Origin: Enterobacteriaceae bacterium 4M9
Lineage (GTDB): Bacteria; Pseudomonadota; Gammaproteobacteria; Enterobacterales; Enterobacteriaceae
Assembly (NCBI GenBank): GCA_010092695.1
Contig: JAADJJ010000001.1
Location: forward strand, 3,906,001 to 3,970,000
Length of the DNA: 64,000 bases
Reading direction: 5' to 3'
Part shown: piece by piece, positions 8,158-17,493 of the stretch
How positions within the stretch are numbered: the first letter of the stretch is position 1
Layout of the letters: the number at the start of each line of letters is the position of its first letter
Position numbers and translations under genes: made by a program
Notes under the pieces: model-generated
Told to the model about the DNA's origin: nothing
Seen by the model: the letters and a program-made list of their open reading frames with translations, nothing else
Databases searched by the model: none

Positions 8158-9388
8158 GCAACTTCCTCCGCTTAACGTTGGCCTGCACCACCAGATAATC
8201 GAACAGCGGTGCGAAGAGGTTGGCGAACAGAATCGCCAGCATCATGCCTTCCGGATAGGCCGGATTCACCACGCGAATCAGCACACACATCACGCCGATC
8301 AGCGCGCCGTACCACCATTTACCTTTATTGGTAAACGACGCGGAAACCGGATCGGTTGCCATAAACATCATGCCGAAGGCAAAGCCACCCAGCACCAGGT
8401 GCCAGTACCACGGCATGGCGAACATCGGGTTGGTGTCAGAGCCAATGAGGTTAAACAGCGTTGCCGTTGCCATCATGCCCAGCATCACGCCAGTTACGAT
8501 GCGCCAGGACGCCACGCGGCCAAAGATGATGATGGCGCCGCCCAGCAGAATCATCAGCGTAGAAACTTCACCAATGGAGCCAGGAATATTGCCAAGGAAA
8601 GCATCCATCCAGGTCACCGGTTGGCCGGTAGACACGTTAACTAACGCTTCGCCACCGTTGCTCGCCCACTGCGCGAGCGGGGTTGCACCAGAGAAGCCAT
8701 CAGCCGCCGTCCACACCAGGTCACCGGAAATCTGCGCCGGATAGGCAAAGAACAGGAACGCGCGCCCGGCCAGTGCCGGGTTAAGGAAGTTACGCCCGGT
8801 GCCGCCAAAGACTTCTTTGGCAATCACCACGCCGAAGCTGATGCCAAGTGCGGCCTGCCACAGCGGCAGCGTTGGCGGCACAATCAGAGCGAAAAGGATG
8901 GAGGTGACGAAGAAACCTTCGTTAATTTCATGCTTGCGGATAATCGCGAACAGCACTTCCCAGAAGCCGCCGACCAGGAACACCACCAGATAAATCGGCA
9001 CAAACCAGATGGCCCCGAGGGTCATCATGCTTATCCAGCCTGCGTCTGCGCCAAAATTCACGCCCAGAAGCTGCGCAATCTGCCAGTGCCAGTCGCCGTT
9101 CAGTACCTGCTGAAGCTGCTCTGTACCATAGAGTCTGTTCAGCGCCGTGATACTTTCATGACCTACGTTGTACATGCCCCAGAACATGGCCGGGAACACT
9201 GCCAGCCACACCAGGATCATCATGCGCTTGAGATCGATGGCATCACGCACGTGAGAGGCACCGCGTGTGACCTGGCCTGGCGTGTAAAACAACGTGGCCG
9301 TGGCTTCGAACAGCGGGTAGTACTTCGCCAGTTTGCCGCTACCGGTAAAGTGCGGCTCCATTTTTTCAAAAAGATGTTTCAGGCCCAT
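8150..9388 (-). CDS. nqrB: Na+-translocating NADH:quinone reductase subunit B
   Basis: The main membrane subunit, 412 residues with about ten helices, carrying covalent FMN, non-covalent riboflavin and the quinone/Na+ pathway. The motif DGFSGATPLAQ puts the FMN on Thr236, the same number as in Vibrio cholerae. It starts three bases after the nqrA stop. Confidence 0.98.
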   Translation of the reverse strand: MGLKHLFEKMEPHFTGSGKLAKYYPLFEATATLFYTPGQVTRGASHVRDAIDLKRMMILVWLAVFPAMFWGMYNVGHESITALNRLYGTEQLQQVLNGDWHWQIAQLLGVNFGADAGWISMMTLGAIWFVPIYLVVFLVGGFWEVLFAIIRKHEINEGFFVTSILFALIVPPTLPLWQAALGISFGVVIAKEVFGGTGRNFLNPALAGRAFLFFAYPAQISGDLVWTAADGFSGATPLAQWASNGGEALVNVSTGQPVTWMDAFLGNIPGSIGEVSTLMILLGGAIIIFGRVASWRIVTGVMLGMMATATLFNLIGSDTNPMFAMPWYWHLVLGGFAFGMMFMATDPVSASFTNKGKWWYGALIGVMCVLIRVVNPAYPEGMMLAILFANLFAPLFDYLVVQANVKRRKLRG

Positions 9389-9391
9389 CGT

Positions 9392-10735
9392 TTATCCTTC
9401 CTGCTCGATGCGGGTTAAGATTTCACGCAGCACCGGGCCGTATTCGTATTTCCCAGGGCAGACATAGGTGCACAGCGCCAGATCTTCTTCATCCAGCTCC
9501 AGGCAACCGAGCGCCTGCGCGCTGTCGGTATCCCCTGCCAGCAGGTCACGCAGCAGTACCGTCGGCAGAATATCCAGCGGCATCACGCGCTCATAGCTGC
9601 CGATTGGCACCATTGCACGCTCACCACCGTGGGTATCGGTTGAGAAGTTAAACAGACGGTGCTTGAGGAAGTGACCCAGCGTGGTGCGGGTAATGGAGAA
9701 TTTATCTTTGCCCGGTGCCACCCAGCCAAAAAGCTCTTTCTCACGACCTTCTTTGAGTACGGTAATCTGCAAATGGAAACGGCCAAGAAACGCATGCGGG
9801 CCGCTTGCCTGGCTGCCGCTGAATACCGAACCGGAAATCACGCGGTTTTCACCGTCGAGCAGTTCGCCCTCGGTGAGTGCCGGGACGGATGCGCCCAACA
9901 CCGTGCGCAGCAGTCGTGGCTGTTTCACCTGCGGACCACCCAATGCAATAACGCGCTCAGTCCACAGCACGCCTTCCACCATGAGCTTACCGATGGCGAT
10001 AACGTCCTGGTAATTGAGGTGCCACACTTGTTTAGTCAGGCTGACGGGCTCAAGGAAATGGATGTGGGTACCCGGCAGGCCTGCGGGATGCGGCCCGGCG
10101 AATTCATTGAACGTGACCTGTGCTGCCGGATGGCCGCCCAGCATACCGCCGCTTGCCTGGCACACATGGACTTTACCTTCCGTCAGGCGCGTGAGCACCG
10201 TCAGACCGGCATCAAACATCGCGCGCTGCGCTTTGATGATGGGCTGCGGATCGGCGGCCAGCGGGTTGGTGTCGATGGCGGTGACGAAGATTGCGGCCGG
10301 AACGCTACCCGGAACCGGCGTTTTACTGAAAGGACGCGTGCGCAGCGCTGTCCACAACCCGGACGCCAGCAGCTGGCGCTCAACGGCTTCACGCGACAGT
10401 GTCGCCAGTTCGTCAACCGCGTGGCGAGCAAATTCCACCTGCTCATCGCCTTCAACAGCAATCACGACAGATTGCAGCACGCGGCGTTCGCCGCGATGGA
10501 TTGCCTCAACCGTGCCGCTTGCTGGCGCGGTATAGAAGACCCCAGGGTTTTTCTTATCTTCAAACAGCGCTTGTCCCTTGCGTACCCGGTCGCCTTCCCG
10601 GACCAGCATAGAAGGACGCATGCCAATATACTCTTCTCCCAACAGCGCCACGTGCCGGGGCGTTGGGCATTCGTCAATGCGCTGCTCCGGTACGCCTGCT
10701 ATAGGCAGACTGAGCCCTTGTTTTATTTTGATCAT
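9392..10735 (-). CDS. nqrA: Na+-translocating NADH:quinone reductase subunit A
   Basis: A 447-residue cytoplasmic-face subunit, first gene of the nqr operon; it contributes to ubiquinone binding. The typical N-terminus MIKIKQGLSLPIAGVPEQ and C-terminal CTYVCPGKYEYGP are present. E. coli K-12 lacks this complex, whereas Klebsiella, Serratia and Yersinia have it, so its presence narrows the host lineage. A leader of roughly 160 bases with two small hairpins lies upstream. Confidence 0.98.
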   Translation of the reverse strand: MIKIKQGLSLPIAGVPEQRIDECPTPRHVALLGEEYIGMRPSMLVREGDRVRKGQALFEDKKNPGVFYTAPASGTVEAIHRGERRVLQSVVIAVEGDEQVEFARHAVDELATLSREAVERQLLASGLWTALRTRPFSKTPVPGSVPAAIFVTAIDTNPLAADPQPIIKAQRAMFDAGLTVLTRLTEGKVHVCQASGGMLGGHPAAQVTFNEFAGPHPAGLPGTHIHFLEPVSLTKQVWHLNYQDVIAIGKLMVEGVLWTERVIALGGPQVKQPRLLRTVLGASVPALTEGELLDGENRVISGSVFSGSQASGPHAFLGRFHLQITVLKEGREKELFGWVAPGKDKFSITRTTLGHFLKHRLFNFSTDTHGGERAMVPIGSYERVMPLDILPTVLLRDLLAGDTDSAQALGCLELDEEDLALCTYVCPGKYEYGPVLREILTRIEQEG

Positions 10736-11146
10736 AAGGTTAAGTACGTATGGATTATCGTTATCGCACCGTTACTCGCACGGCGCCTGAGTGATATCAC
10801 TTCCGTCAGACGGAAAGGAAAAAGATGGTAACCGAAGGTTACGCCGACCAAACGGCTGAATACCTTCAATTCTTATCCTTATATCGATTTTCGCGCGTAA
10901 TTTTAGCACTAAACACCCCAAAAACGGCAGCACTACCACCTGCGCAAGGTCAACAATGCGAACGGTGGCGCAACTTTTTGGTGTAAAAAAAAGCATGAAA
11001 ACATTTCTTACGTGTAAAACACGCTGGCACCGCTTGCGAAAAACAATAGTGGTGATAATGTGAGCGCTGAATTCCAGAGCATTCTGACTCAGGGCAATCT
11101 TTGCCGTTCAGGCTTGTATTATCGGTTTATCAAGGAAATCCGCTGT
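10736..11146. promoter_or_regulatory. nqrA-yafK divergent intergenic region
   Basis: A 411-base gap with promoters for the leftward nqr operon and rightward yafK. On the minus strand GTGCTAAAATTAC contains a -10-like TAAAAT about 160 bases before nqrA; its -35 is weak. The presumed nqr leader holds a six-base-pair hairpin at 10828-10842 (GTAACC-TTC-GGTTAC) followed by a T-rich stretch, then a palindrome at 10801-10815 (TTCCGTC-A-GACGGAA). AAGGA before 11147 serves yafK. No gene was seen. Confidence 0.45.
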
Positions 11147-11881
11147 ATGCGTAAAATCGCGTTATTTTTTGCGATGCTTCTCCTGCCGTGCGTGTCATTT
11201 GCCGGCTTGCTTGGCAGCAACCCTTCCCCGCTGGCTGACAAAAAGCAGTTTATGGGCTCGCCGGTTTATATTCAGATCTTTAAACAAGAGCGCACCCTTG
11301 AGCTGTGGGTCAAGTCGGGCGAAAAGTACCAGTTGATGAGCAGTTACAATATCTGTAACTACTCAGGTGGGCTTGGGCCAAAACGACGTACCGGTGATTT
11401 TAAAAGCCCGGAAGGGTTCTATAGCGTGGATCGCAGCCAGCTTAAGCCTGACAGCCAGTACTATAAAGCTATCAATATTGGCTTTCCGAATGAGTTTGAC
11501 CGCCAGAACGGCTATGATGGTAAATATCTGATGATTCACGGTGCCTGCGTATCGGTTGGCTGCTATGCCATGACCGACAGCGGTATTGATGAGATTTTCC
11601 AGTTCGTGACCGCAGCCCTGGTGTTCGGCCAGTCACGCGTTGAGGTGAGCATTTATCCGTTTCGTATGACGGATGCCAACATGGCGCTGCACAAAAACTC
11701 TTACTACGCGAACTTCTGGAAGCAGCTTAAGCCGGGCTACGACTACTTTGTGCAAAATAAGCAGCCGCCGCATGTCAACGTGCAAAACGGCCAGTATGTG
11801 GTTAACACCCGGCCATTTATGGGCGGCGGTAACAGCCAGCCGCAGCTTGCATCAAACCTGCTTTTCACCGAGGCAAAATAA
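11147..11881 (+). CDS. yafK: L,D-transpeptidase-fold murein/Lpp amidase-type protein (YafK/DpaA)
   Basis: A 244-residue exported protein with signal peptide MRKIALFFAMLLLPCVSFAG and a YkuD domain holding the catalytic signature IHGACVSVGCYAM (His, then Ser-x-Gly-Cys). The E. coli ortholog (246 residues, also named DpaA or LdtF) detaches Braun lipoprotein from peptidoglycan rather than cross-linking murein. The start follows AAGGA and begins the signal peptide; a GTG at 11060 would put 29 residues before it and is unlikely. The 3' end overlaps that of convergent yafJ by 30 bases. Confidence 0.95.
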   Translation: MRKIALFFAMLLLPCVSFAGLLGSNPSPLADKKQFMGSPVYIQIFKQERTLELWVKSGEKYQLMSSYNICNYSGGLGPKRRTGDFKSPEGFYSVDRSQLKPDSQYYKAINIGFPNEFDRQNGYDGKYLMIHGACVSVGCYAMTDSGIDEIFQFVTAALVFGQSRVEVSIYPFRMTDANMALHKNSYYANFWKQLKPGYDYFVQNKQPPHVNVQNGQYVVNTRPFMGGGNSQPQLASNLLFTEAK

Positions 11882-12619
11882 CGCCCACTCCCCAGGCGCT
11901 ATCCGGTTCCAGTTCTCGTTACCGGTAAGCGGCTGGGTGGCAATCACCGACACCACGTCGTTAGGCGTGGTTTCGCGCTGAAAATCAATTTCCACATCTC
12001 TGTCCAGCAGTGTCGCCACACCAAACGGCGCACGGCGCGTTATCCAGAAAAGATTTGTCGAGCAAAATGCCATCACGTAGCGCCCGTCCGACAGCAGCAT
12101 GTTAAACACGCCTTTGTTACGCAACTCAGCCGCCAGTTCGGCCACGTAGCGGAACATCGCCGTCATATTGCCTGGCGTGCGTGGGTAACGTTGAGTCAGG
12201 CGGTGTAGCAGCCAACAGAACGCGTATTCACTGTCAGTGTCGCCCACCGGGCGGAAATTGCCGGTTTCCAGGCTGCGATATCCCTTAAGCTGCCCATTAT
12301 GGGCGAAAGTCCAGTTGCGCCCCCACAGCTCGCGGGTAAAAGGATGGGTATTTTCAAGCGCCACTTCGCCACGGTTGGCCTGACGAATATGCGCAATGAC
12401 CGAGCAGGACTTAATCGGATAGTCCTGCACCAGCCTGGCGATGGGAGAGTTAAAGCTTGGCTGCGGGTCTTTAAATGTGCGGCACCCTTTGCCTTCATAA
12501 AATGTAATGCCCCAGCCGTCTTTATGCGGGCCAGTGCCGCCGCCGCGCTGAACCAGTCCGGTAAAGCTAAAGCAAATATCCGTTGGGACGTTGGCGCTCA
12601 TCCCGAGCAGTTCACACAT
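11852..12619 (-). CDS. yafJ: Class II glutamine amidotransferase family protein YafJ
   Basis: A 255-residue protein of the Ntn-type glutamine amidotransferase fold, the same length as in E. coli. The N-terminal nucleophile Cys2 appears in MCELLGMSANVP. Further family motifs are HIRQANRG, NTHPF and WTFAHNG. The physiological amide acceptor is not established. It is downstream of gmhA on the same strand with a 47-base gap containing a GC-rich hairpin, so the two may be co-transcribed. Confidence 0.95.
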   Translation of the reverse strand: MCELLGMSANVPTDICFSFTGLVQRGGGTGPHKDGWGITFYEGKGCRTFKDPQPSFNSPIARLVQDYPIKSCSVIAHIRQANRGEVALENTHPFTRELWGRNWTFAHNGQLKGYRSLETGNFRPVGDTDSEYAFCWLLHRLTQRYPRTPGNMTAMFRYVAELAAELRNKGVFNMLLSDGRYVMAFCSTNLFWITRRAPFGVATLLDRDVEIDFQRETTPNDVVSVIATQPLTGNENWNRIAPGEWALFCLGEKQV

Positions 12620-12666
12620 ATTGACCTCCCGGACCGCACCCCTCCGGCCAGGGAGGGGTTTAGGGG

Positions 12667-13248
12667 TTATGCTTTTACCATTTCTTTTTCAATCAGCAGC
12701 ATCAGGATGTGAATCACTTTGATGTGAATTTCCTGGATGCGATCGGCGTAGCCAAAGTGCGGCACACGGATTTCGATATCCGCACTGCCCGCCATTTTGC
12801 CGCCGTCTTTGCCCGTCAGCGCAATCACCTTCATGCCTTTGGCGCGTGCCGCTTCAATCGCTTTAATAATATTGGCAGAGTTGCCAGAGGTGGACAGCCC
12901 CAGCAGCACGTCACCTTCGCGGCCTACCGCTTCTACATAGCGCGAAAATACGTATTCATAGCCAAAGTCGTTGCTCACACAGGACAGATGGCTCACGTCA
13001 GAAATCGCAATCGCCGGGTAGCCCGGACGGTTTTCACGATAGCGACCGGTGAGTTCTTCAGCAAAATGCATGGCGTCACAGTGGGAACCACCGTTACCGC
13101 AGGAGAGCACTTTGCCGCCCGCTTTGAAGCTGTCTGCCAGCAGCACAGCCGCACGCTGGATGGCGTGGATATTGGCGTCGTCTTTCAGGAAATTCGCCAG
13201 CGTGTCGGCGGCTTCATTCAGTTCACTACGGATAGTATCCTGGTACAT
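12667..13248 (-). CDS. gmhA: Sedoheptulose 7-phosphate isomerase
   Basis: A 193-residue SIS-domain enzyme (E. coli GmhA/LpcA 192) that makes D-glycero-D-manno-heptose 7-phosphate, the first step toward the inner-core heptose of lipopolysaccharide. SIS features are visible in SCGNGGSHCDAMHFAEEL and LGLSTSGNSANI. The later phosphatase gmhB is also in this window near 52.5 kb, but not in an operon with it. Confidence 0.98.
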   Translation of the reverse strand: MYQDTIRSELNEAADTLANFLKDDANIHAIQRAAVLLADSFKAGGKVLSCGNGGSHCDAMHFAEELTGRYRENRPGYPAIAISDVSHLSCVSNDFGYEYVFSRYVEAVGREGDVLLGLSTSGNSANIIKAIEAARAKGMKVIALTGKDGGKMAGSADIEIRVPHFGYADRIQEIHIKVIHILMLLIEKEMVKA

Positions 13249-13428
13249 GAGGAGGGTTCCTTCAGCTTTTGCTAGTTACTGTGAGCAGTGTACCGGATAG
13301 CGTCAGCAGCGAGAAGCACCGTGCAACGGCAGTTTGGCCGTTAATTTGGTCCACAGTGTGAGCCAGGTTGTAATTATATTGTAAACACATTGATAAAAAT
13401 GAGTGTGTCCACTACAACAATAACAACC

Positions 13429-13445
13429 CACTGGTCAGACCTCCG
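13429..13445 (+). promoter_or_regulatory. Probable FadR operator upstream of fadE
   Basis: The sequence CACTGGTCAGACCTCCG matches the core CTGGTCnGACC of FadR sites. It lies 22 bases upstream of the fadE start, where FadR bound without acyl-CoA would repress beta-oxidation genes. Confidence 0.7.
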
Positions 13446-13466
13446 GCAAGTTAAGGAGCTTTTCTT

Positions 13467-15917
13467 ATGTTGACGTTGAGTATTGTTGCTACCGTTGTTT
13501 TAATCGCTGCCCTTTTTTACCACCGGGTAAATTTGCTGTTGAGCAGCGCCATTGTGCTGGTCTGGACCGTCGCGCTTGCCGCTGCCGGTCTCTGGACGCC
13601 CTGGATGCTGTTACCACTGGCGATTGTGTTGTTACCGCTCAATATTGTCCCACTGCGTAAATCCCTGCTCTCCGCACCGATTTTCCGCATGTTCAGTAAA
13701 GTGATGCCGCCAATGTCCCGCACCGAAAAAGAAGCTATCGATGCAGGCACCACCTGGTGGGAAGGCGACTTGTTTCGCGGTAACCCGGACTGGAATAAGC
13801 TGCACAACTATCCACAACCGCGCCTTACTGCTGAAGAGCAGGCGTTTATTGACGGCCCGGTAGAAGAAGCCTGCCGCATGGCAAACGACTTTGCGATTAC
13901 CCATGAAATGGCGGACCTGCCGCCAGAACTGTGGGCATATCTGAAAGAACATCGTTTCTTCGCCATGATTATCAAAAAAGAGTACGGCGGGCTGGAGTTT
14001 TCACCTTACGCTCAGTCGCGCGTACTGCAAAAGCTCTCTGGCGTGTCCGGTATCCTGGCAATTACCGTTGGCGTACCCAACTCTCTTGGCCCTGGTGAAC
14101 TGTTGCAGCACTACGGCACCGAAGAGCAAAAAGATCATTACCTGCCGCGCCTGGCGCGTGGTGAAGAAATTCCCTGCTTTGCACTGACCAGCCCAGAGGC
14201 CGGCTCAGACGCCGGTGCCATTCCGGATACTGGCGTGGTGTGTATGGGCGAATGGGAAGGCAAACAGGTGCTGGGTATGCGCCTGACCTGGAACAAGCGC
14301 TACATCACGCTCGCACCTATTGCCACCGTGCTGGGGCTGGCGTTCAAACTGCACGACCCGGACCGTCTGCTCAGTGACGATGAAGCGCCTGGCATCACCT
14401 GTGCTCTGATTCCCACCAGCACACCAGGCGTGGAAATTGGCACGCGCCACTTCCCGCTGAACGTGCCATTCCAGAATGGCCCGACCCGCGGCGATGATGT
14501 GTTTGTCCCGATTGACTACATTATCGGCGGCCCGAAAATGGCCGGTCAGGGCTGGCGTATGCTGGTGGAATGCCTGTCGGTAGGCCGCGGCATTACGCTG
14601 CCGTCTAACGCCACCGGCGGCCTGAAAAGCGTGGCGCTGGCGACCGGGGCTTATGCCCGTATTCGCCGTCAGTTCAAAATCTCCATTGGTAAGATGGAAG
14701 GGATTGAAGAAGCGCTGGCGCGCATTGCCGGTAACGCCTATGTGATGGATGCAGCAGCAACGCTGATTACCTACGGCATTATGCAGGGTGAAAAGCCTGC
14801 GGTGCTGTCGGCTATTGTGAAGTATCACTGCACCCATCGCGGCCAGCGCGCCATTATTGACGCCATGGACATTACCGGCGGTAAAGGCATTATGCTTGGC
14901 GAAAGCAACTTCCTCGCCCGCGCCTACCAGGGCGCACCGATTGCCATCACCGTTGAAGGCGCGAATATTCTGACCCGCAGCATGATGATCTTCGGACAGG
15001 GTGCAATCCGCTGCCATCCTTATGTACTTGATGAAATGGCCGCTGCGCAGAATAAAGATCTCAATGCCTTCGACAAGCTGCTGTTTAAACACATCGGCCA
15101 CGTCGGCAGCAACAAAGTGCGCAGTTTCTGGCTGGGTCTGACGAGCGGCCTGACCAGCGCCACGCCAACCCGTGACGCCACGCGCCGCTACTATCAGCAT
15201 CTCAACCGCCTGAGTGCCAACCTGGCGCTGCTGTCGGATGTCTCGATGGCGGTGCTGGGCGGTAGCCTGAAACGCCGCGAGCGCATCTCCGCACGCCTGG
15301 GTGATGTACTGAGCCAGTTGTACCTCGCCTCTGCCGCGCTGAAGCGCTATGAAGACGAAGGGCGTAACGAAGCTGACCTGCCGCTGCTGCACTGGGGCGT
15401 TCAGGATGCGTTGCATCAGGCCGAGCAGGCCATTGATGACCTGCTGCGCAACTTCCCGAACCGCTTCGTCGCCGGTGCTATGCGCGTTGTGATTTTCCCG
15501 CTGGGCCGCACCTGTCGTGCGCCGTCTGACGTGCTGGATCACAAGCTGGCGCAGATTCTGCAAACGCCGTCGGCGACCCGCTCACGCATTGGTCGCGGCC
15601 AATACATAACCCCGAGCGAGCACAATCCGTTCGGTCAGCTTGAGCAGGCGTTGCAGGAAACGATGGCCGCTGAGCCAATTCACGCAAAACTGTGCAAAGC
15701 CGCAGGCAAAAACCTGCCGTTTACTCGCCTGGATGTCCTGGCCGAGAAAGCGCTGGCGAAAGAGCAGATTACGGCCGAAGAAGCGCAGATCCTGCGCACC
15801 GCAGAAGCCAGCCGCCTGCGCACCATTAACGTTGATGAGTTCGAACCGGAAGAGCTGGCCACCCGCCCGCTGCCGCGTAAGGACAAAGAGAAACTGCGTA
15901 AGGTTGAAGCCGCCTGA
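13467..15917 (+). CDS. fadE: Acyl-CoA dehydrogenase FadE
   Basis: An 816-residue FAD-dependent dehydrogenase (E. coli 814) that catalyses the first step of beta-oxidation, acyl-CoA to trans-2-enoyl-CoA. Two N-terminal hydrophobic segments (about residues 1-60) anchor it to the membrane. The acyl-CoA dehydrogenase core follows (roughly residues 85-500), then the long C-terminal extension typical of FadE. TAAGGAG precedes the ATG at a suitable distance. It is monocistronic, with a FadR-type operator upstream and a strong terminator downstream. Confidence 0.98.
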   Translation: MLTLSIVATVVLIAALFYHRVNLLLSSAIVLVWTVALAAAGLWTPWMLLPLAIVLLPLNIVPLRKSLLSAPIFRMFSKVMPPMSRTEKEAIDAGTTWWEGDLFRGNPDWNKLHNYPQPRLTAEEQAFIDGPVEEACRMANDFAITHEMADLPPELWAYLKEHRFFAMIIKKEYGGLEFSPYAQSRVLQKLSGVSGILAITVGVPNSLGPGELLQHYGTEEQKDHYLPRLARGEEIPCFALTSPEAGSDAGAIPDTGVVCMGEWEGKQVLGMRLTWNKRYITLAPIATVLGLAFKLHDPDRLLSDDEAPGITCALIPTSTPGVEIGTRHFPLNVPFQNGPTRGDDVFVPIDYIIGGPKMAGQGWRMLVECLSVGRGITLPSNATGGLKSVALATGAYARIRRQFKISIGKMEGIEEALARIAGNAYVMDAAATLITYGIMQGEKPAVLSAIVKYHCTHRGQRAIIDAMDITGGKGIMLGESNFLARAYQGAPIAITVEGANILTRSMMIFGQGAIRCHPYVLDEMAAAQNKDLNAFDKLLFKHIGHVGSNKVRSFWLGLTSGLTSATPTRDATRRYYQHLNRLSANLALLSDVSMAVLGGSLKRRERISARLGDVLSQLYLASAALKRYEDEGRNEADLPLLHWGVQDALHQAEQAIDDLLRNFPNRFVAGAMRVVIFPLGRTCRAPSDVLDHKLAQILQTPSATRSRIGRGQYITPSEHNPFGQLEQALQETMAAEPIHAKLCKAAGKNLPFTRLDVLAEKALAKEQITAEEAQILRTAEASRLRTINVDEFEPEELATRPLPRKDKEKLRKVEAA

Positions 15918-15930
15918 AGGCAGCAAGACT

Positions 15931-15961
15931 AAAAAAAGCGGAGCCTGGCTCCGCTTTTTTA
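15931..15961 (+). terminator. Rho-independent terminator after fadE
   Basis: Stem AAAGCGGAGC / GCTCCGCTTT with a CTG-type loop and flanking A- and T-runs, 13 bases after the fadE stop. Confidence 0.92.
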
Positions 15962-15996
15962 TTGCCCACAGAGGCGGGCAGCCTCAATAGTGAGCA

Positions 15997-16027
15997 TAAA
16001 AAAACCGCCTTCTGTGAAGGCGGCTTT
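15997..16027 (-). terminator. Rho-independent terminator after ivy
   Basis: On the minus strand, stem GCCGCCTTC / GAAGGCGGT is followed by a T-run. It lies 12 bases past the ivy stop. Confidence 0.9.
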
Positions 16028-16039
16028 CACTAACCGTCT

Positions 16040-16489
16040 TTATTTGTAGTTGAATGCATCCGGATGATTTTCCAGACTGCCACTCAATGCCGCAAACAGC
16101 ACCGTTTTGCCGTCAATGGACAGATCGTCACTTACGTTCATCCACACCAGCTTCTCTTCAGAATTGCTCTCAGTCACCGTTGAGTAGACGCCCGTCATCT
16201 CTTTTTTCTCTGGTGACCAGAGGATTGCCACGCGCTCTGAACCGCAGTCGTGCGGTTTGCAGGAAGACAGGACCTGCCAGGTATCGCTACCCAGTTTTAC
16301 CGTTTTTGCCGGTGAACCTGTACCACCTTTGACAACCCATGCCGGCAACTTATGACCCTGCGTCATTTTGGCAAAGGCCGCTTTTGAATTCGCACCGTTT
16401 GCCAGGCCGCTGACCGTCATCATATCGCCCTGTGCCCACGCTCCTGCACTTGCCAACAGCAGCGCAAGCACACTTATTTTCTTTAACAT
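16040..16489 (-). CDS. ivy: Periplasmic inhibitor of vertebrate C-type lysozyme
   Basis: A 149-residue secreted protein with signal peptide MLKKISVLALLLASAGAWAQ. The inhibitory loop CKPHDC (Cys77 to Cys82) is intact; its histidine enters the lysozyme active site, and the two cysteines form a disulfide in the E. coli protein. The C-terminus SLENHPDAFNYK matches E. coli Ivy. Beyond host lysozyme, Ivy may help control endogenous lytic transglycosylases. It is divergent from yafV. Confidence 0.97.
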   Translation of the reverse strand: MLKKISVLALLLASAGAWAQGDMMTVSGLANGANSKAAFAKMTQGHKLPAWVVKGGTGSPAKTVKLGSDTWQVLSSCKPHDCGSERVAILWSPEKKEMTGVYSTVTESNSEEKLVWMNVSDDLSIDGKTVLFAALSGSLENHPDAFNYK

Positions 16490-16671
16490 GTCAAACTCCC
16501 ATTTTTCTCTGTCAGGCGTGAAAACGCCAGTACTTCAGCGTGGTACAAAGACAAAGATATTGCAAATAACTAACAAAAAAGCAGAAGATTCTAGTGACCG
16601 CGCGGAGTGACATTTTTTGTAAACCTCATGATACAGTGTTAAAAATTTGCACAATGCAGGAGTACCACACG

Positions 16672-17442
16672 ATGTCTGGCCTGAAGCTATCGCTGCTGCA
16701 ACAACCGCTGACCTGGATGGATGGCCCTGCCAACCTGCGTCATTTCGATTTACTGCTCGATAACCTGCACGGGCGCGACCTCATTGTCCTGCCGGAAATG
16801 TTCACGACCGGTTTTGCCATGCAGGCCGCACAGTGCTCACTGCCGCAGGACGAGGTGGTGACGTGGATGCAGCAAAAGGCGCAGCGCTGTAACGCGATGA
16901 TTGCCGGTAGCGCTGCCATTGCCAGCGAACGCGGCCCGGTGAACCGCTTTTTACTGGTGCAGCCGGATGGCGTGGTTCACTTCTATGATAAGCGTCATCT
17001 GTTTCGCATGGCCGACGAACATCATCATTATCAGCCCGGAGCACAACGACTGGTGTTCGAATGGCGCGGCTGGCGCATTCTGCCGCTGGTATGTTACGAC
17101 CTGCGTTTCCCGGTCTGGTCGCGCAACCGCGACGACTACGATCTCGCCCTGTATGTTGCCAACTGGCCTGCACCACGCTCGCACCACTGGCAGGCGCTGC
17201 TGACTGCGCGTGCTATTGAAAACCAAAGCTACGTGGCAGGCTGCAACCGCATTGGCACCGACGGCAATGGCCACCACTATCGGGGCGACAGCCGCATTAT
17301 TAACCCGCAGGGTGAAACTCTCGCCAGCGCCGAACCGCATCAGGCCGCACAGATTGATGCCGAATTATCAATCACGGCACTCCGGGAATACCGCACTCGC
17401 TTTCCGGCCTGGCAGGATGCCGATGCGTTTCAACTGATATAA
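16672..17442 (+). CDS. yafV: Omega-amidase YafV (nitrilase superfamily)
   Basis: A 256-residue carbon-nitrogen hydrolase, the same length as E. coli YafV. The catalytic triad is visible: Glu42 in VLPEMFTTG, Lys107 in YDKRHLF and Cys141 in PLVCYDLRFP. It hydrolyses alpha-ketoglutaramate, a repair or salvage reaction after glutamine transamination. The start at MSGLKLSLLQQ follows AGGAG at 16658-16662; an upstream frame extension to 16594 has no matching ribosome-binding site. A weak hairpin (GGCCG/CGGCC, 17451-17469) follows. Confidence 0.96.
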   Translation: MSGLKLSLLQQPLTWMDGPANLRHFDLLLDNLHGRDLIVLPEMFTTGFAMQAAQCSLPQDEVVTWMQQKAQRCNAMIAGSAAIASERGPVNRFLLVQPDGVVHFYDKRHLFRMADEHHHYQPGAQRLVFEWRGWRILPLVCYDLRFPVWSRNRDDYDLALYVANWPAPRSHHWQALLTARAIENQSYVAGCNRIGTDGNGHHYRGDSRIINPQGETLASAEPHQAAQIDAELSITALREYRTRFPAWQDADAFQLI

Positions 17443-17493
17443 CCTGACAAGGCCGCCACAGAGACGGCCATTATTGCTTTGCGCTCATACTTG

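Noticed and set aside
12635..12658. Hairpin CCCCTCC/GGAGGGG between gmhA and yafJ as a terminator
   Set aside because: No T-run follows on the gmhA strand and the gap is only 47 bases, so read-through into yafJ is more likely.
14205..15563. A 452-codon open frame opposite fadE
   Set aside because: It is fully covered by the conserved fadE reading frame. Its His- and Gln-rich translation is a typical shadow pattern.
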